Source: Microbacterium ureisolvens
GTDB taxonomy: Bacteria; Actinomycetota; Actinomycetes; Actinomycetales; Microbacteriaceae
Assembly (NCBI RefSeq): GCF_015278315.1
Contig: NZ_JADIJE010000004.1
Coordinates: 248,001-312,000, forward strand
Length of the DNA: 64,000 nucleotides
Direction: 5' to 3'
Made by a program: the position numbers and the translations under genes. Of this stretch, positions 8,796-16,837 are shown piece after piece. The notes beneath the pieces were generated by a model. It worked only from the letters and a program-made list of their open reading frames with translations. It had not been told where the DNA came from and did no database searches. Positions within the stretch are counted from its first letter, which is position 1; each line of letters starts with the position of its first letter.

Positions 8796-8804
8796 GGCCG
8801 GCGT
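8781..8804. terminator. Bidirectional terminator between lnt and rbpA
   Basis: A perfect 10-bp stem (ACGCCGGCCC / GGGCCGGCGT) with a 4-base loop. The lnt stop codon TAG (8793-8795) runs from the loop into the right arm. It lies between convergent genes. No T-run follows. Confidence 0.7.
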
Positions 8805-8819
8805 CGCGCGGTCTTCAGC

Positions 8820-9203
8820 TCAGGCGCTGAGCTTGTCGGCCGGGGTGTTCTCGCTCGCGCCGCGACGTGCGCGGACATAGGCGAGGCGCTCCTCCAGCAG
8901 CTCTTCGAGCTCCGGGATGGTGCGGCGCTCCAGAAGCATGTCCCAGTGGCTGCGGGGGGTCTTGTCACCGGAGTGGTCGACGGTCGCGGTGCCGTCGCCG
9001 ACACGCAGCAGCGCCTCGGCGCCACACGTGCGGCACTCCCACGCCGGGGGAACCTCGGCGTCGGCCGCGAAGGTCAAAGTCGTGTCACGTCCGCACGACG
9101 TGCACGTGTAGATGTGCTGTGCGCGCTCATGGAACACGACGCCCTCTTCGCTCTGTAGGCTCTGGGCGCCGAGTCGGATGCCGCGCAGACTGCGGTCTGC
9201 CAT
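8820..9203 (-). CDS. rbpA: RNA polymerase-binding protein RbpA
   Basis: This 127-residue protein belongs to RbpA, an actinobacterial general transcription factor that binds the principal sigma factor and core polymerase and stabilises the open complex. The N-terminal tail MADRSLRGIRLGAQSLQSEEG is characteristic. A zinc-ribbon-like core follows (CTSCGRD then CRTCG), and the C-terminal half holds the sigma-interacting region (SHWDMLLERRTIPELEELLEERL). The ATG at 9203 is preceded by AGAGGA; an open frame to 9257 is discarded because it lacks family similarity. A -10 box (TATACC) sits upstream. It is monocistronic. Confidence 0.95.
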   Translation of the reverse strand: MADRSLRGIRLGAQSLQSEEGVVFHERAQHIYTCTSCGRDTTLTFAADAEVPPAWECRTCGAEALLRVGDGTATVDHSGDKTPRSHWDMLLERRTIPELEELLEERLAYVRARRGASENTPADKLSA

Positions 9204-9228
9204 TTTGTGGTCCTCTCGTCGCTGTACA

Positions 9229-9234
9229 GGTATA
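9229..9234 (-). promoter_or_regulatory. -10 box (TATACC on minus strand) for rbpA
   Basis: Read on the minus strand this is TATACC in an AT-rich patch, giving a leader of about 20 bases that includes the AGAGGA ribosome binding site. Confidence 0.45.
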
Positions 9235-9329
9235 ACGAAGCGACCTGAGCGGATCATCCGAAGGGGGCCTGTTCATCGACCTTTCACAGTGGATGCACAG
9301 GCGAATGACGTGGCCGTCGGCCGACCGTG

Positions 9330-10106
9330 CTAGGAGAGCGTGGCGAGGGCGATGTCGGCGCGGTCTGTCACGATCCCATCGACCCCCATGGCGACCAGCC
9401 GCATCATGTCATCGGGGGCGTTCACGGTCCACACGTGCACCTCGACGCCGTGGCGATGCGCGGCGGCCACGAGGCGCGGAGTCACCACGCGCAGCCGGCC
9501 CTGGCGCTCGGGGACCTGGAGCGCATCCACGCCCGCGAGCGCACGAGCCACGAGGCGGTCCGACCGGGCCGACACGGCGGCGAGCACGCGCGCGATGGTG
9601 CCACGCCCGGCGGACGTGGCAGGACGGATGCCGCGACCTGCCGCAGCCGCCGCGGTGAGCGCCGCCCGCCTGCGGTCGTCGGCGAAGCTCGTCAGCAGCA
9701 CACGGTCGGCGAACGGGGCGATCTCTGCGCCGACGGCGGTCGCGGCATCCGCTGCCTTCACATCGAGGTTGAACCTGAGGGTCGGGAACGAGGAGAGCGC
9801 CTGGTGCAGAGTGATGAGGCCGCCGCGCGCGGCCATGAGGTGCTCCAGCTCACGTGACGACACATCGGCGACCTTGCGGGGGTCGCCTGTCACCCGGGAG
9901 AGGTCGTCGTCGTGGAAGAGCACGACGACGCCGTCGGAGGTGCGGTGGCAGTCCGACTCGACGTAGGCGGCGCCCGCCGAATGAGCGGCGGCGACGGCTG
10001 CGAAGGAGTTCTCGACGATGCCGTGGCCGGCCTCTTCGGGCGTGACGAGACCGCGGTGGGCGAGCACGCGTGGCGTCGGAACGCCGGAGAACCAGGGGTG
10101 GGTCAC
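9330..10106 (-). CDS. Glycerophosphodiester phosphodiesterase
   Basis: This 258-residue TIM-barrel enzyme of the GDPD family would hydrolyse glycerophosphodiesters to glycerol-3-phosphate and an alcohol. The family motifs are present: LAHRG (residues 16-20), VENSFAAV, AAYVESDCHRTSDG with the metal-binding acids, and LFHDDDLSRVTG. Near the C-terminus, VHVWTVNAPDDMMRL and GVDGIVTDRAD are also typical. No signal peptide is seen, so it is probably cytoplasmic. GTG at 10106 overlaps the upstream gene stop as GTGA. It is the last gene of a three-gene minus-strand operon after the NfeD and SPFH genes, linking it to membrane lipid turnover. Confidence 0.9.
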   Translation of the reverse strand: MTHPWFSGVPTPRVLAHRGLVTPEEAGHGIVENSFAAVAAAHSAGAAYVESDCHRTSDGVVVLFHDDDLSRVTGDPRKVADVSSRELEHLMAARGGLITLHQALSSFPTLRFNLDVKAADAATAVGAEIAPFADRVLLTSFADDRRRAALTAAAAAGRGIRPATSAGRGTIARVLAAVSARSDRLVARALAGVDALQVPERQGRLRVVTPRLVAAAHRHGVEVHVWTVNAPDDMMRLVAMGVDGIVTDRADIALATLS

Positions 10107-11134
10107 GGAGTGGGCGGGGTGACCGCGGGCGGCGGGCCGCCGGCGGTCGCACTGCCGGAGGACGGCCCACCGGCGACCGCCCCTGCCGGGGCGGTTCCGC
10201 CGCCGGCCTGACCGCGGCCGCGGGCCGCGGCATCCGCCATCACACCGGAGAACGACCCCGTCAGACCCTTGAGGGCGTCGGTGAATTCGCTCGGGATGAT
10301 CCAGAGCTTGCTCGACGCGCTGTCGGCGATCTTCGGCAGGGTCTGGAGGTACTGGTAGGCGAGCAGCTTGTCGTCGGGGTTGCCCGAGTGGATGGCGTCG
10401 AAGACGGTCTGGATCGCCTCGGCCTCACCCTGTGCGCGGAGGACAGCGGCCTGCTTGTCGCCCTCGGCGCGGAGGATCTCGGCCTGACGGCGACCCTCGG
10501 CCTCGAGGATCTGCGACTGCTTCGAGCCCTCGGCGGTGAGGATCGCGGCACGCCGGTCGCGCTCGGCGCGCATCTGCTTCTCCATGGAGTCCTGGATCGA
10601 GATGGGCGGGTCGATGGCCTTCAGCTCGACGCGCGAGACGCGGATGCCCCATTTGCCGGTCGCCTCATCGAGCACGACGCGGAGCTGGCCGTTGATCTCG
10701 TCGCGGCTGGTGAGCGCCTCCTCGAGGTTCAGGCCGCCGACGACGTTGCGGAGGGTCGTGGTGGTCAGCTGCTCGACGGCGCCGAGGTAGTTGGCGATCT
10801 CGTACGTGGCGGCGCGCGCGTCGGTGACCTGGAAGTACACGACGGTGTCGATGGAGACGACGAGGTTGTCCTCGGTGATCACCGGCTGAGGCGGGAACGA
10901 GACGACCTGCTCGCGCATGTCGATGAGCGGGCGGAGCCGGTCGATGAACGGCACCAGCAGGTTCAGCCCGGGGGAGAGGGTCTTGTGGTAGCGGCCCAGC
11001 CGCTCGACGATGCCGGCGCTCGCCTGCGGGATGATCCGGATGGACCGGAAGATCACCACCAGCACGAAGATGAAGACGGCGATCGCGAGGATCCACCCGA
11101 TCACCGCCGGGATGGCAGAGGTGAAGTCGTTCAT
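10103..11134 (-). CDS. SPFH/stomatin-prohibitin family membrane protein
   Basis: This 343-residue protein has one N-terminal transmembrane helix (IPAVIGWILAIAVFIFVLVVIF), an SPFH domain (residues about 30-200, with PGLNLLVPFIDRL and VSIDTVVYFQVTDARAATYEIANYL), then an alpha-helical EA-repeat region (SKQSQILEAEGRRQAEILRAEG patterns). The last 45 residues are Gly/Ala/Pro-rich and low complexity. Stomatin-type proteins oligomerise at the membrane and, with NfeD partners, are linked to membrane microdomains and quality control. ATG at 11134 overlaps the NfeD stop; the longer open frame to 11758 is rejected. The neighbouring NfeD gene supports the assignment. Confidence 0.9.
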   Translation of the reverse strand: MNDFTSAIPAVIGWILAIAVFIFVLVVIFRSIRIIPQASAGIVERLGRYHKTLSPGLNLLVPFIDRLRPLIDMREQVVSFPPQPVITEDNLVVSIDTVVYFQVTDARAATYEIANYLGAVEQLTTTTLRNVVGGLNLEEALTSRDEINGQLRVVLDEATGKWGIRVSRVELKAIDPPISIQDSMEKQMRAERDRRAAILTAEGSKQSQILEAEGRRQAEILRAEGDKQAAVLRAQGEAEAIQTVFDAIHSGNPDDKLLAYQYLQTLPKIADSASSKLWIIPSEFTDALKGLTGSFSGVMADAAARGRGQAGGGTAPAGAVAGGPSSGSATAGGPPPAVTPPTP

Positions 11135-11622
11135 ACGCGGGGATCCTCCGGTGCGGTCAGGGGGTCGGGGGAGTCGGAGCGGACGACGGCGGTGGCGCCG
11201 TCGATGCGGCTGACTCGGATGCGGGCACCCGGCTCGAGCTCGCCCGATTCGGCGCGCGCCGTCCAGACGTCGCCGTTCGCGAGCTTCACCTGGCCGCCGT
11301 GGGCGCCGACGGACGAGACGACCGTGCCGCCGAGGCCGATCAGCGCGTCGACGTTCGACGGGGTGGGATCCTCGCCGCGGCGCAGCCGCCGCAGAAGCGG
11401 CGGGCGCAGCACCAGCACCAGGATCGCGGCCACACCGGCCGCGACGATGACCTGCAGCCAGATCGGCGCGCCGACCAGGTCGGTGACGAGGCCCGCGAGG
11501 CCGCCGATGCTCAGCATCAGGAAGGTGAAATCGAGAGTGAGCATCTCGATGACCAGGAAGACGAGGATCAGAACGAGCCAGCCGATCCACGCCCACTGCT
11601 CGATGGTCTGGATGAGCTCCAC
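11131..11622 (-). CDS. NfeD family membrane protein
   Basis: This 163-residue protein has two or three transmembrane helices (residues about 10-80) and a C-terminal OB-fold of the NfeD type (GLGGTVVSSVG, GDVWTARAESGELEPGARIRV). Such short NfeD proteins are encoded beside SPFH proteins and are believed to be their partners in the membrane; the present pair overlaps by four bases. The GTG start at 11622 is preceded by a strong GAGGAGG. A -10 like TAGGTT lies on the minus strand at 11645-11650. It is the first gene of the NfeD-SPFH-GDPD operon. It lacks the N-terminal serine-protease domain found in long NfeD proteins. Confidence 0.88.
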   Translation of the reverse strand: MELIQTIEQWAWIGWLVLILVFLVIEMLTLDFTFLMLSIGGLAGLVTDLVGAPIWLQVIVAAGVAAILVLVLRPPLLRRLRRGEDPTPSNVDALIGLGGTVVSSVGAHGGQVKLANGDVWTARAESGELEPGARIRVSRIDGATAVVRSDSPDPLTAPEDPRV

Positions 11623-11654
11623 GGTGCGCCTCCTCTTGCCTCGAACCTAGCAGG

Positions 11655-11660
11655 TAGGGT
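11655..11660 (+). promoter_or_regulatory. Leaderless -10 box (TAGGGT) for SDR gene
   Basis: TAGGGT is followed by CGCTGT and the GTG at 11667. It lies within 20 bases of the divergent NfeD promoter. Confidence 0.5.
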
Positions 11661-11666
11661 CGCTGT

Positions 11667-12440
11667 GTGACTGAGACATCCACCCCGATTCCCGCCGGTG
11701 CACTGAACGGCAGAACCGCACTCGTGACGGGCTCGTCCCGCGGTATCGGCGCCGACACGGCCCGCTACCTGGCGCAGGCCGGCGCGAACGTCGTCATCAA
11801 CTACCGCAACAAGGCCCCGCGTGCCGAGAAGCTCGCGACCGAGCTGCGTGAGCTCGGGGTCGAGGTGCTCGTGGTGGGGGCGGACCTCACCGACGCGGCA
11901 TCCGTGCAGGCGATGTTCGACGAGGTCGAGGCGACGTTCGGGGGTCTCGACGTCCTCGTGCTGAACGCATCCGGCGGCATGGAGTCGGGCATGGCTGAGG
12001 ACTACGCGCTGCAGCTCAACCGCGATGCGCAGGTGCGCGTGCTCGAGACCGCGCTTCCGCTTCTCGGCGAGGGATCGCGCGTGGTCTTCGTCACGAGCCA
12101 CCAGGCGCACTTCATCCGCACCACGCCGACGATGCCCGAGTACGAGCCCGTGGCCCTGTCCAAGCGTGCGGGCGAGGACGCGCTGCGTGAGCGCATCCCG
12201 GCTCTCACCGAGCGCGGCGTGGAGTTCGTGGTCGTCTCGGGCGACATGATCGAGGGCACGATCACCGCGACGCTCCTGGAGCGGGCGAACCCGGGGGCGA
12301 TCTCGGCCCGACGGGAGGACGCCGGCAAGCTCTACAACGTGGCCGAGTTCGCCGCGGAGGTCGCCCGCGCGGCGATCGACCCGGTGCCGGCCGACAACAC
12401 GCGTCTGGTCGGCGACGTCTCGTCGTTCGGAACGGAGTGA
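11667..12440 (+). CDS. SDR family oxidoreductase, atypical active site
   Basis: This 257-residue protein has a Rossmann fold of the short-chain dehydrogenase family: TGSSRGIG (the Gly-rich cofactor motif near residues 20-27), LVVGADLTD, and LNASGG in the place of NNAG. The catalytic serine region reads VVFVTSHQ. Where classical SDRs have YxxxK this protein reads VALSKRAGED, with Lys kept but Val where the catalytic Tyr is expected; a Tyr lies three residues earlier (EYEPV). It may therefore use a shifted Tyr or not be a normal dehydrogenase. GTG at 11667 follows a leaderless -10 box. The S9 peptidase starts 3 bases after its stop. Confidence 0.8.
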   Translation: MTETSTPIPAGALNGRTALVTGSSRGIGADTARYLAQAGANVVINYRNKAPRAEKLATELRELGVEVLVVGADLTDAASVQAMFDEVEATFGGLDVLVLNASGGMESGMAEDYALQLNRDAQVRVLETALPLLGEGSRVVFVTSHQAHFIRTTPTMPEYEPVALSKRAGEDALRERIPALTERGVEFVVVSGDMIEGTITATLLERANPGAISARREDAGKLYNVAEFAAEVARAAIDPVPADNTRLVGDVSSFGTE

Positions 12441-12443
12441 GGC

Positions 12444-14423
12444 ATGCGCGCACACGACATCGAGACGCTCGTCTCGGTCGGGCGGCCCGAGGTCGCCCCC
12501 GACGGCTCGTTCGCCGTCTTCGCCACTTCACGTCCTGACATCGCCGCCAACCGCGGCGTCGGCCAGGTCTGGCGCATCGACCTCCCGGACGGCACCCCGC
12601 GCCGCCTCACCCGCGGCACCGCCGACAGCTCTCCGAAACTCTCGCCCGACGGCTCGCGCATCGCCTTCCTGCGCGGCGACGCCAAGGGCAAGCCCCAGGT
12701 GCACGTCGTCGCGGCGGGCGGGGGAGAGCCCGTGCAGGCGACCGACGCCGTGCTGGGCGTCGAGGAGTTCGCGTGGTCGCCCGACGGCGCGACCCTGGCC
12801 TTCCTGGCGCGCGTGCCCGAGAAGGGCCGCTACGGGAGCGTCGAGGGGCTGGATGCCGCGGCCGAGGCACCGCGCCACATCACGGGCGTTCGTTGGCACG
12901 CGAACGGCCTCGGGTACATCGCCGATCGACCCGCTCACGTGTTCACGATCCCGGCGCCTCTGCCTGACGCCGAGCCGTTCTACGAGCCGGCGGCGGCCGT
13001 GCGCCCCGACGATGCGACCCCTCCCAAGAGGACGGTGGTCGCCGCCGAGGCGCGTCAGCTGACGGAGGGTGAGCGGTCGCACGGAGGACTCGTGTTCACC
13101 GCCGATGGACGGGAGCTGCTGACCCTGCCCGACGAGATCGAGCCGCAGCGGCGTGACCTCCGCTCGCGCATCCTCGCCGTGACCGTCGACGGCTCGGGCG
13201 AACGCGAGGTGCTCGGCACCGACGCCGGTCTGTCGCTCTACTCCCTCGCGGTGGCCGACGACGGGGCGGTCGCGGCGCTCGCGCACGAGGTCGGCGACGG
13301 CGTCGACTTCGTCGCCCCCGGCGTCGGACTGTGGATCGTCGAGAGCGACGGTCCGCGCCGCCTCACCGACGCCGAGACCATCTACCTCGGGGACGGGTAC
13401 ATCACGACCGACGGCGACGGGTTCCTCGTGCAGGACACCACGCGCGGCCGGGTGCGGCTGCTCCGCGTCACCCGCGACGGCGACATCGCGGAGGCGCTCG
13501 GCGGCGACCTCGAGGTCGCCGGCCACGCGGCCTGCGGCGATCGGGTGGTCGCCTCCGTCTCGAGACCGGATTCGTTCGGCGAGCTCGTGCTCGTCCGCGA
13601 CGGCGAGGCGCACACGCTGACGTCCTTCGGCGCGCGGTCGGCGGCATCGGGCATCGTCCTGCCCAAGGAGCTGACCGTCACCGGACGCGACGGCTATCCC
13701 GTGCACGGCTGGGTGGCCACGCCCGAGGGTGAGGGGCCGTTCCCGGTCATCCTGCAGATCCACGGCGGGCCGTACGCCTCGTACGGTGTCCACCTCTTCG
13801 ATGAGACGCAGGTGCTGGTGGATGCCGGCTACGCCGTCGTCTACTCCAACCCGCGCGGCTCCGTCGGCTACGGGCGGGCGCACGGGCGCAGCATCCGTCA
13901 GCAGATGGGCACGGTCGACTTCGCCGATGTGATCGACTTCCTCGAAGGCGCGATCGCCGACGACACGCGCCTGGACGGTGACCGCGTGGGCGTGCAGGGT
14001 GGCTCCTACGGCGGGTACCTCACCGCGTGGGTGATCGCGCACGATCACCGGTTCGCCGGGGCCATCGTGGAGCGCGGGTTCCTGGAGCCGCTCTCGTTCC
14101 AGGGCACGAGCGACATCGGCTCGTTCTTCGGAGACGAGTACGTGGGCGTCTCGGACGACGACATCGCGCGGCAGAGCCCGATGGCCGTGGTCGGCCAGGT
14201 GACGACGCCGACCCTCGTGATGCACTCGGAGCTCGACTTCCGCTGCCCGCTCGAGCAGGCGACGCGCTACTACGCGGCGCTCAAGCGCCAGGGCACCGAA
14301 GCCGAGCTGCTGGTGTTCCCGGGAGAGAACCACGAGCTCACGCGTTCGGGCCAGCCACGCCACCGCGTGCAGCGCTTCGACGCCGTGCTCGATTGGTGGG
14401 CACGGCACCTGCCTGTCAGCTGA
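12444..14423 (+). CDS. S9 family prolyl oligopeptidase-like serine peptidase
   Basis: This 659-residue protein has an N-terminal beta-propeller of TolB/WD-like repeats (residues about 10-390, with repeated SPDGSRIAF and SPDGATLAF blades) and a C-terminal alpha/beta-hydrolase domain. The catalytic triad is Ser521 in GGSYGGY, Asp598 in ELDFRCP and His630 in ENHELT. Such enzymes cleave short peptides, often acylaminoacyl- or dipeptidyl-peptides, in the cytoplasm; no signal peptide is present. Its ATG lies 3 bases after the SDR gene, so the two are probably one transcript. A very strong 25-bp terminator hairpin begins five bases after the stop. Exact specificity cannot be read from sequence. Confidence 0.9.
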   Translation: MRAHDIETLVSVGRPEVAPDGSFAVFATSRPDIAANRGVGQVWRIDLPDGTPRRLTRGTADSSPKLSPDGSRIAFLRGDAKGKPQVHVVAAGGGEPVQATDAVLGVEEFAWSPDGATLAFLARVPEKGRYGSVEGLDAAAEAPRHITGVRWHANGLGYIADRPAHVFTIPAPLPDAEPFYEPAAAVRPDDATPPKRTVVAAEARQLTEGERSHGGLVFTADGRELLTLPDEIEPQRRDLRSRILAVTVDGSGEREVLGTDAGLSLYSLAVADDGAVAALAHEVGDGVDFVAPGVGLWIVESDGPRRLTDAETIYLGDGYITTDGDGFLVQDTTRGRVRLLRVTRDGDIAEALGGDLEVAGHAACGDRVVASVSRPDSFGELVLVRDGEAHTLTSFGARSAASGIVLPKELTVTGRDGYPVHGWVATPEGEGPFPVILQIHGGPYASYGVHLFDETQVLVDAGYAVVYSNPRGSVGYGRAHGRSIRQQMGTVDFADVIDFLEGAIADDTRLDGDRVGVQGGSYGGYLTAWVIAHDHRFAGAIVERGFLEPLSFQGTSDIGSFFGDEYVGVSDDDIARQSPMAVVGQVTTPTLVMHSELDFRCPLEQATRYYAALKRQGTEAELLVFPGENHELTRSGQPRHRVQRFDAVLDWWARHLPVS

Positions 14424-14427
14424 CGGG

Positions 14428-14481
14428 GACGCAAGAGGACGGCCCCGGGAGCGGATGCTCCCGGGGCCGTCCTCTTGCGTC
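14428..14481. terminator. 25-bp perfect hairpin terminator
   Basis: A perfect 25-bp inverted repeat (arms 14428-14452 and 14457-14481) with loop GGAT. It lies between the convergent S9 peptidase and HdeD-like genes and can serve both. It is the longest perfect stem I found in the window. Confidence 0.85.
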
Positions 14482-14490
14482 AGGCTCGGA

Positions 14491-15048
14491 TCAGAGGTCG
14501 CCCTTGAAGGTGAAGGCGCGCACGACGTTGATGATGCCGAGGACGATGAGCGAGATGCCCAGCAGCCACCACAGCACCGCGATGCCCCACACCGGAGTGA
14601 AAAGCAGGATGATGCCGGCGATGATGCTCAGGATGGCGAAGAAGATCGACCAGCCCTTCGACGCCGCGTCGCCGAGCGTCGAGAGCGCGACGATGCCCTC
14701 GACGATCCACATGATGCCGACGAGGATGCCGAGGAACAGCGCCAGCCATGCGGTCGTCTGACCGAGGTTGAACAGCGCCACGACGCCGGCGATGATGAAC
14801 AGGATGCCGAGGGCGATGTGGCCGACGCGGGCCCAGCCGCCCTTCGTCTTGGAGAAGATGCCGAGACCGGCGTAGACGAGGCCGGCCGCGATGGCGTAGA
14901 TCGCGATGATCGCGGTGACGACCGCGGCGGACTTCGCCGGCCAGACCAGGATCAGGATTCCGACGATGATGGCGAGGACACCGCCGACGCCGAGCGCCGT
15001 GCGGATCCCGTTGACGGCCGACTTCTCGGCTTCGGATGCAGTGGACAT
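14491..15048 (-). CDS. HdeD/DUF308 family membrane protein
   Basis: This 185-residue protein is almost entirely six hydrophobic helices in three pairs (for example LAIIVGILILVWP, AAGLVYAGLGIF, FIIAGVVALFNL, SIIAGIILLFTP), the repeated two-helix pattern of the DUF308/HdeD family. HdeD in enteric bacteria is linked to acid stress, but in actinobacteria the role is unknown. ATG at 15048 is preceded by AAAGG, and a TAAGCT -10 box on the minus strand at 15091-15096 gives a leader of about 36 bases. It stands alone, facing the S9 peptidase across a shared terminator. Confidence 0.85.
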   Translation of the reverse strand: MSTASEAEKSAVNGIRTALGVGGVLAIIVGILILVWPAKSAAVVTAIIAIYAIAAGLVYAGLGIFSKTKGGWARVGHIALGILFIIAGVVALFNLGQTTAWLALFLGILVGIMWIVEGIVALSTLGDAASKGWSIFFAILSIIAGIILLFTPVWGIAVLWWLLGISLIVLGIINVVRAFTFKGDL

Positions 15049-15172
15049 TCGCGGGGCCTTTCTGAGAGTTCCCTGTACGGGTGCGGCTAAAGCTTAGACC
15101 CGCTGTCGAACTTCGCGGCAACCGTGAACGTGTGTTGCCAGAAGCCCGTCGCACCCACCCGCCGCGCCGCGC

Positions 15173-15178
15173 TAGCGT
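15173..15178 (+). promoter_or_regulatory. Candidate -10 box (TAGCGT) for the molybdo-oxidoreductase module
   Basis: TAGCGT lies about 60 bases before the ATG at 15238, which has its own upstream GGAAGAGG. This suggests a leadered transcript for the three-gene module. Confidence 0.35.
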
Positions 15179-15237
15179 GAGCCTGCGTGTTTCCGTGAGT
15201 ACGCGCGTCGGCGACGGCGTGCAGGAAGAGGGTTGCG

Positions 15238-15831
15238 ATGGCCGTCATCTCGAGAGGCTTCGGCGCACGGCGCCGCGAGAGCGACCCGCGGCTGCCACCT
15301 GGTCAGTACCTGACCGAGGACTTCCCGGTGCTCTCGGCCGGTCCGACCCCTCGCATCGATCTCGACGACTGGCGGTTCGGCATCCGCACCGAAGCCGGCA
15401 CCGGCGCCTCGTGGACGTGGGACGAGTTCATGGCACTGCCCATCGAGGACGTCCACACCGACATCCACTGCGTCACGCGCTGGTCGAAGCTGGGCACGTC
15501 CTGGCGCGGCGTGTCGCTGGACACCCTGCTGGACGCGGTCGAGACCGATGCCTCGTATGCGATGGCCCATTCGTATGGCGGCTACACCACGAACGTGCCG
15601 CTCGACGAGCTGCGCGACGGCCGCGCGTGGGTCGCGTTCGAGTTCGGCGGCGAGCCCCTCGATCCCGAGCACGGTGGCCCGGCGCGACTGCTCGTGCCGC
15701 ATCTCTACTTCTGGAAGAGCGCGAAGTGGGTGCGCGGACTCACGCTCATGGACGAGGACGAACCCGGATTCTGGGAGCAGAACGGCTACAACATGCACGG
15801 CGACCCCTGGACTGAGGAGCGGTATTGGTGA
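15238..15831 (+). CDS. Molybdopterin-dependent sulfite oxidase-like oxidoreductase (single domain)
   Basis: This 197-residue protein contains only the oxidoreductase molybdopterin-binding domain. The Mo-coordinating Cys is probably Cys78 in DIHCVTRW, followed by the family stretches WRGVSLDTLL, AHSYGGYTTNVPLDE, and PVPHLYFWKSAKWV-like sequence near residues 150-165. No Tat signal or dimerisation domain is present, so it should act in the cytoplasm as a monomer-like unit, similar to short MSUOX proteins. The stop overlaps the start of a flavin/NAD reductase gene (GTGA), suggesting the pair forms a Mo enzyme with its dedicated electron donor. The physiological substrate is unknown. Confidence 0.85.
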   Translation: MAVISRGFGARRRESDPRLPPGQYLTEDFPVLSAGPTPRIDLDDWRFGIRTEAGTGASWTWDEFMALPIEDVHTDIHCVTRWSKLGTSWRGVSLDTLLDAVETDASYAMAHSYGGYTTNVPLDELRDGRAWVAFEFGGEPLDPEHGGPARLLVPHLYFWKSAKWVRGLTLMDEDEPGFWEQNGYNMHGDPWTEERYW

Positions 15832-16553
15832 CGGTCGGGGACTGGCGTCCCGGCCGGGTCGTGGCGGCGGTCGACGTCACGCCGTCCGCGCGCATCCTGC
15901 GACTGCAGGTGCCGGGATGGCCGGGCAACGACGCCGGCCAGCACGTCGATCTCCGTCTCACCGCGGATGACGGCTACCAGGCCGTCCGGTCGTACTCGCT
16001 GGGGTCGTACGGCCCGGGTGACACCATCGAACTCGCGGTGGACGAGATCCCCGAGGGCGAGGTGTCGCCGTATCTGGTGCGCGACGTCCTTCCGGGCGAC
16101 GAGCTCGAGGTCAAGGGGCCCCTCGGCGCCTACTTCGTGTGGCGGGCCGGGGGAGAGGGCCCGGTGCAGCTCATCGCCGGGGGGTCGGGCATCGTGCCGC
16201 TGATGGCGATCGTGCGAGCGGCGACGGATGCCGGAGCCGCGGCATCCGTCCGGCTCCTGTACTCGGTCCGCACGCCGGAGGACGCGATATATCGTGATGA
16301 GCTGGCGGCCGCGGCGACCGACGGGGGAGTAGGGGTGGCCTGGCGGTATACCCGCGCCGCCCCGGAGGGCTGGCAGGGCGCCGTGGGACGCGTCGACGAG
16401 GCGGCGCTGCGCGAGGCCACGTGGGAGCCGGACCGTGCGCCGATCTTCTACGTGTGCGGGCCGACTGGATTCGTCGAGCACGTCGCCGACGCGCTCGTGC
16501 GGCTCGGGCATCCGCCCGCGCGGATCAGGACCGAACGCTTCGGAGGTGCATGA
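15828..16553 (+). CDS. Ferredoxin-reductase-type FAD/NAD(P)-binding oxidoreductase
   Basis: This protein of about 241 residues belongs to the ferredoxin-NADP reductase superfamily. The FAD domain carries RSYSLGSYG (the RxYS motif), the NAD(P) domain carries IAGGSGIVPLMAI, and the C-terminus has FYVCGPTGFVEHV. No iron-sulfur domain is attached. The start is taken as GTG at 15828, overlapping the upstream stop; TTG at 15825 is also in frame. The overlaps with the sulfite-oxidase-like gene before it and the zinc-ribbon gene after it suggest it shuttles electrons between NAD(P)H and the molybdenum protein. Confidence 0.85.
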   Translation: MTVGDWRPGRVVAAVDVTPSARILRLQVPGWPGNDAGQHVDLRLTADDGYQAVRSYSLGSYGPGDTIELAVDEIPEGEVSPYLVRDVLPGDELEVKGPLGAYFVWRAGGEGPVQLIAGGSGIVPLMAIVRAATDAGAAASVRLLYSVRTPEDAIYRDELAAAATDGGVGVAWRYTRAAPEGWQGAVGRVDEAALREATWEPDRAPIFYVCGPTGFVEHVADALVRLGHPPARIRTERFGGA

Positions 16554-16822
16554 TGCGAGCGGAGAATGCGACGAGCGTCGTCGACGGCAACGCCGCGGCC
16601 GGCATGCTGTGGGACGTCTTCGGGGCGGATGTGACCGCGCTCATCGGCGTCTGCGGCGGCTGCGGAGCTGCGGCGCCGGTCGCCGAGACGGTGGTCGAGC
16701 TGGACGACGTGGCCGCCATCGTTCGCTGCCGCAGCTGCACCCACACGCTGTTCACCGTGCTGCACGGCCCCGACGGGGTGCGGCTGGTGGTCGGCACGCT
16801 GCGCGAACTGGCACGCCCATAG
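16553..16822 (+). CDS. Small zinc-ribbon protein (DUF6510-like)
   Basis: This 89-residue protein has two CxxC pairs (CGGCG near residue 35 and CRSCTH near residue 60), a likely zinc ribbon, preceded by NAAAGMLWDVFGADVTA. It matches what I know of DUF6510 proteins, whose function is undescribed. Two ATGs occur at 16550 and 16553; the second is preferred because GGAGG (16542-16546) is then six bases away. It overlaps the reductase stop and is the last gene of the three-gene molybdo-oxidoreductase module, so it may be a maturation or electron-transfer partner. That role is inference from position. Confidence 0.75.
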   Translation: MRAENATSVVDGNAAAGMLWDVFGADVTALIGVCGGCGAAAPVAETVVELDDVAAIVRCRSCTHTLFTVLHGPDGVRLVVGTLRELARP

Positions 16823-16837
16823 CTCGACGACGCGCGC

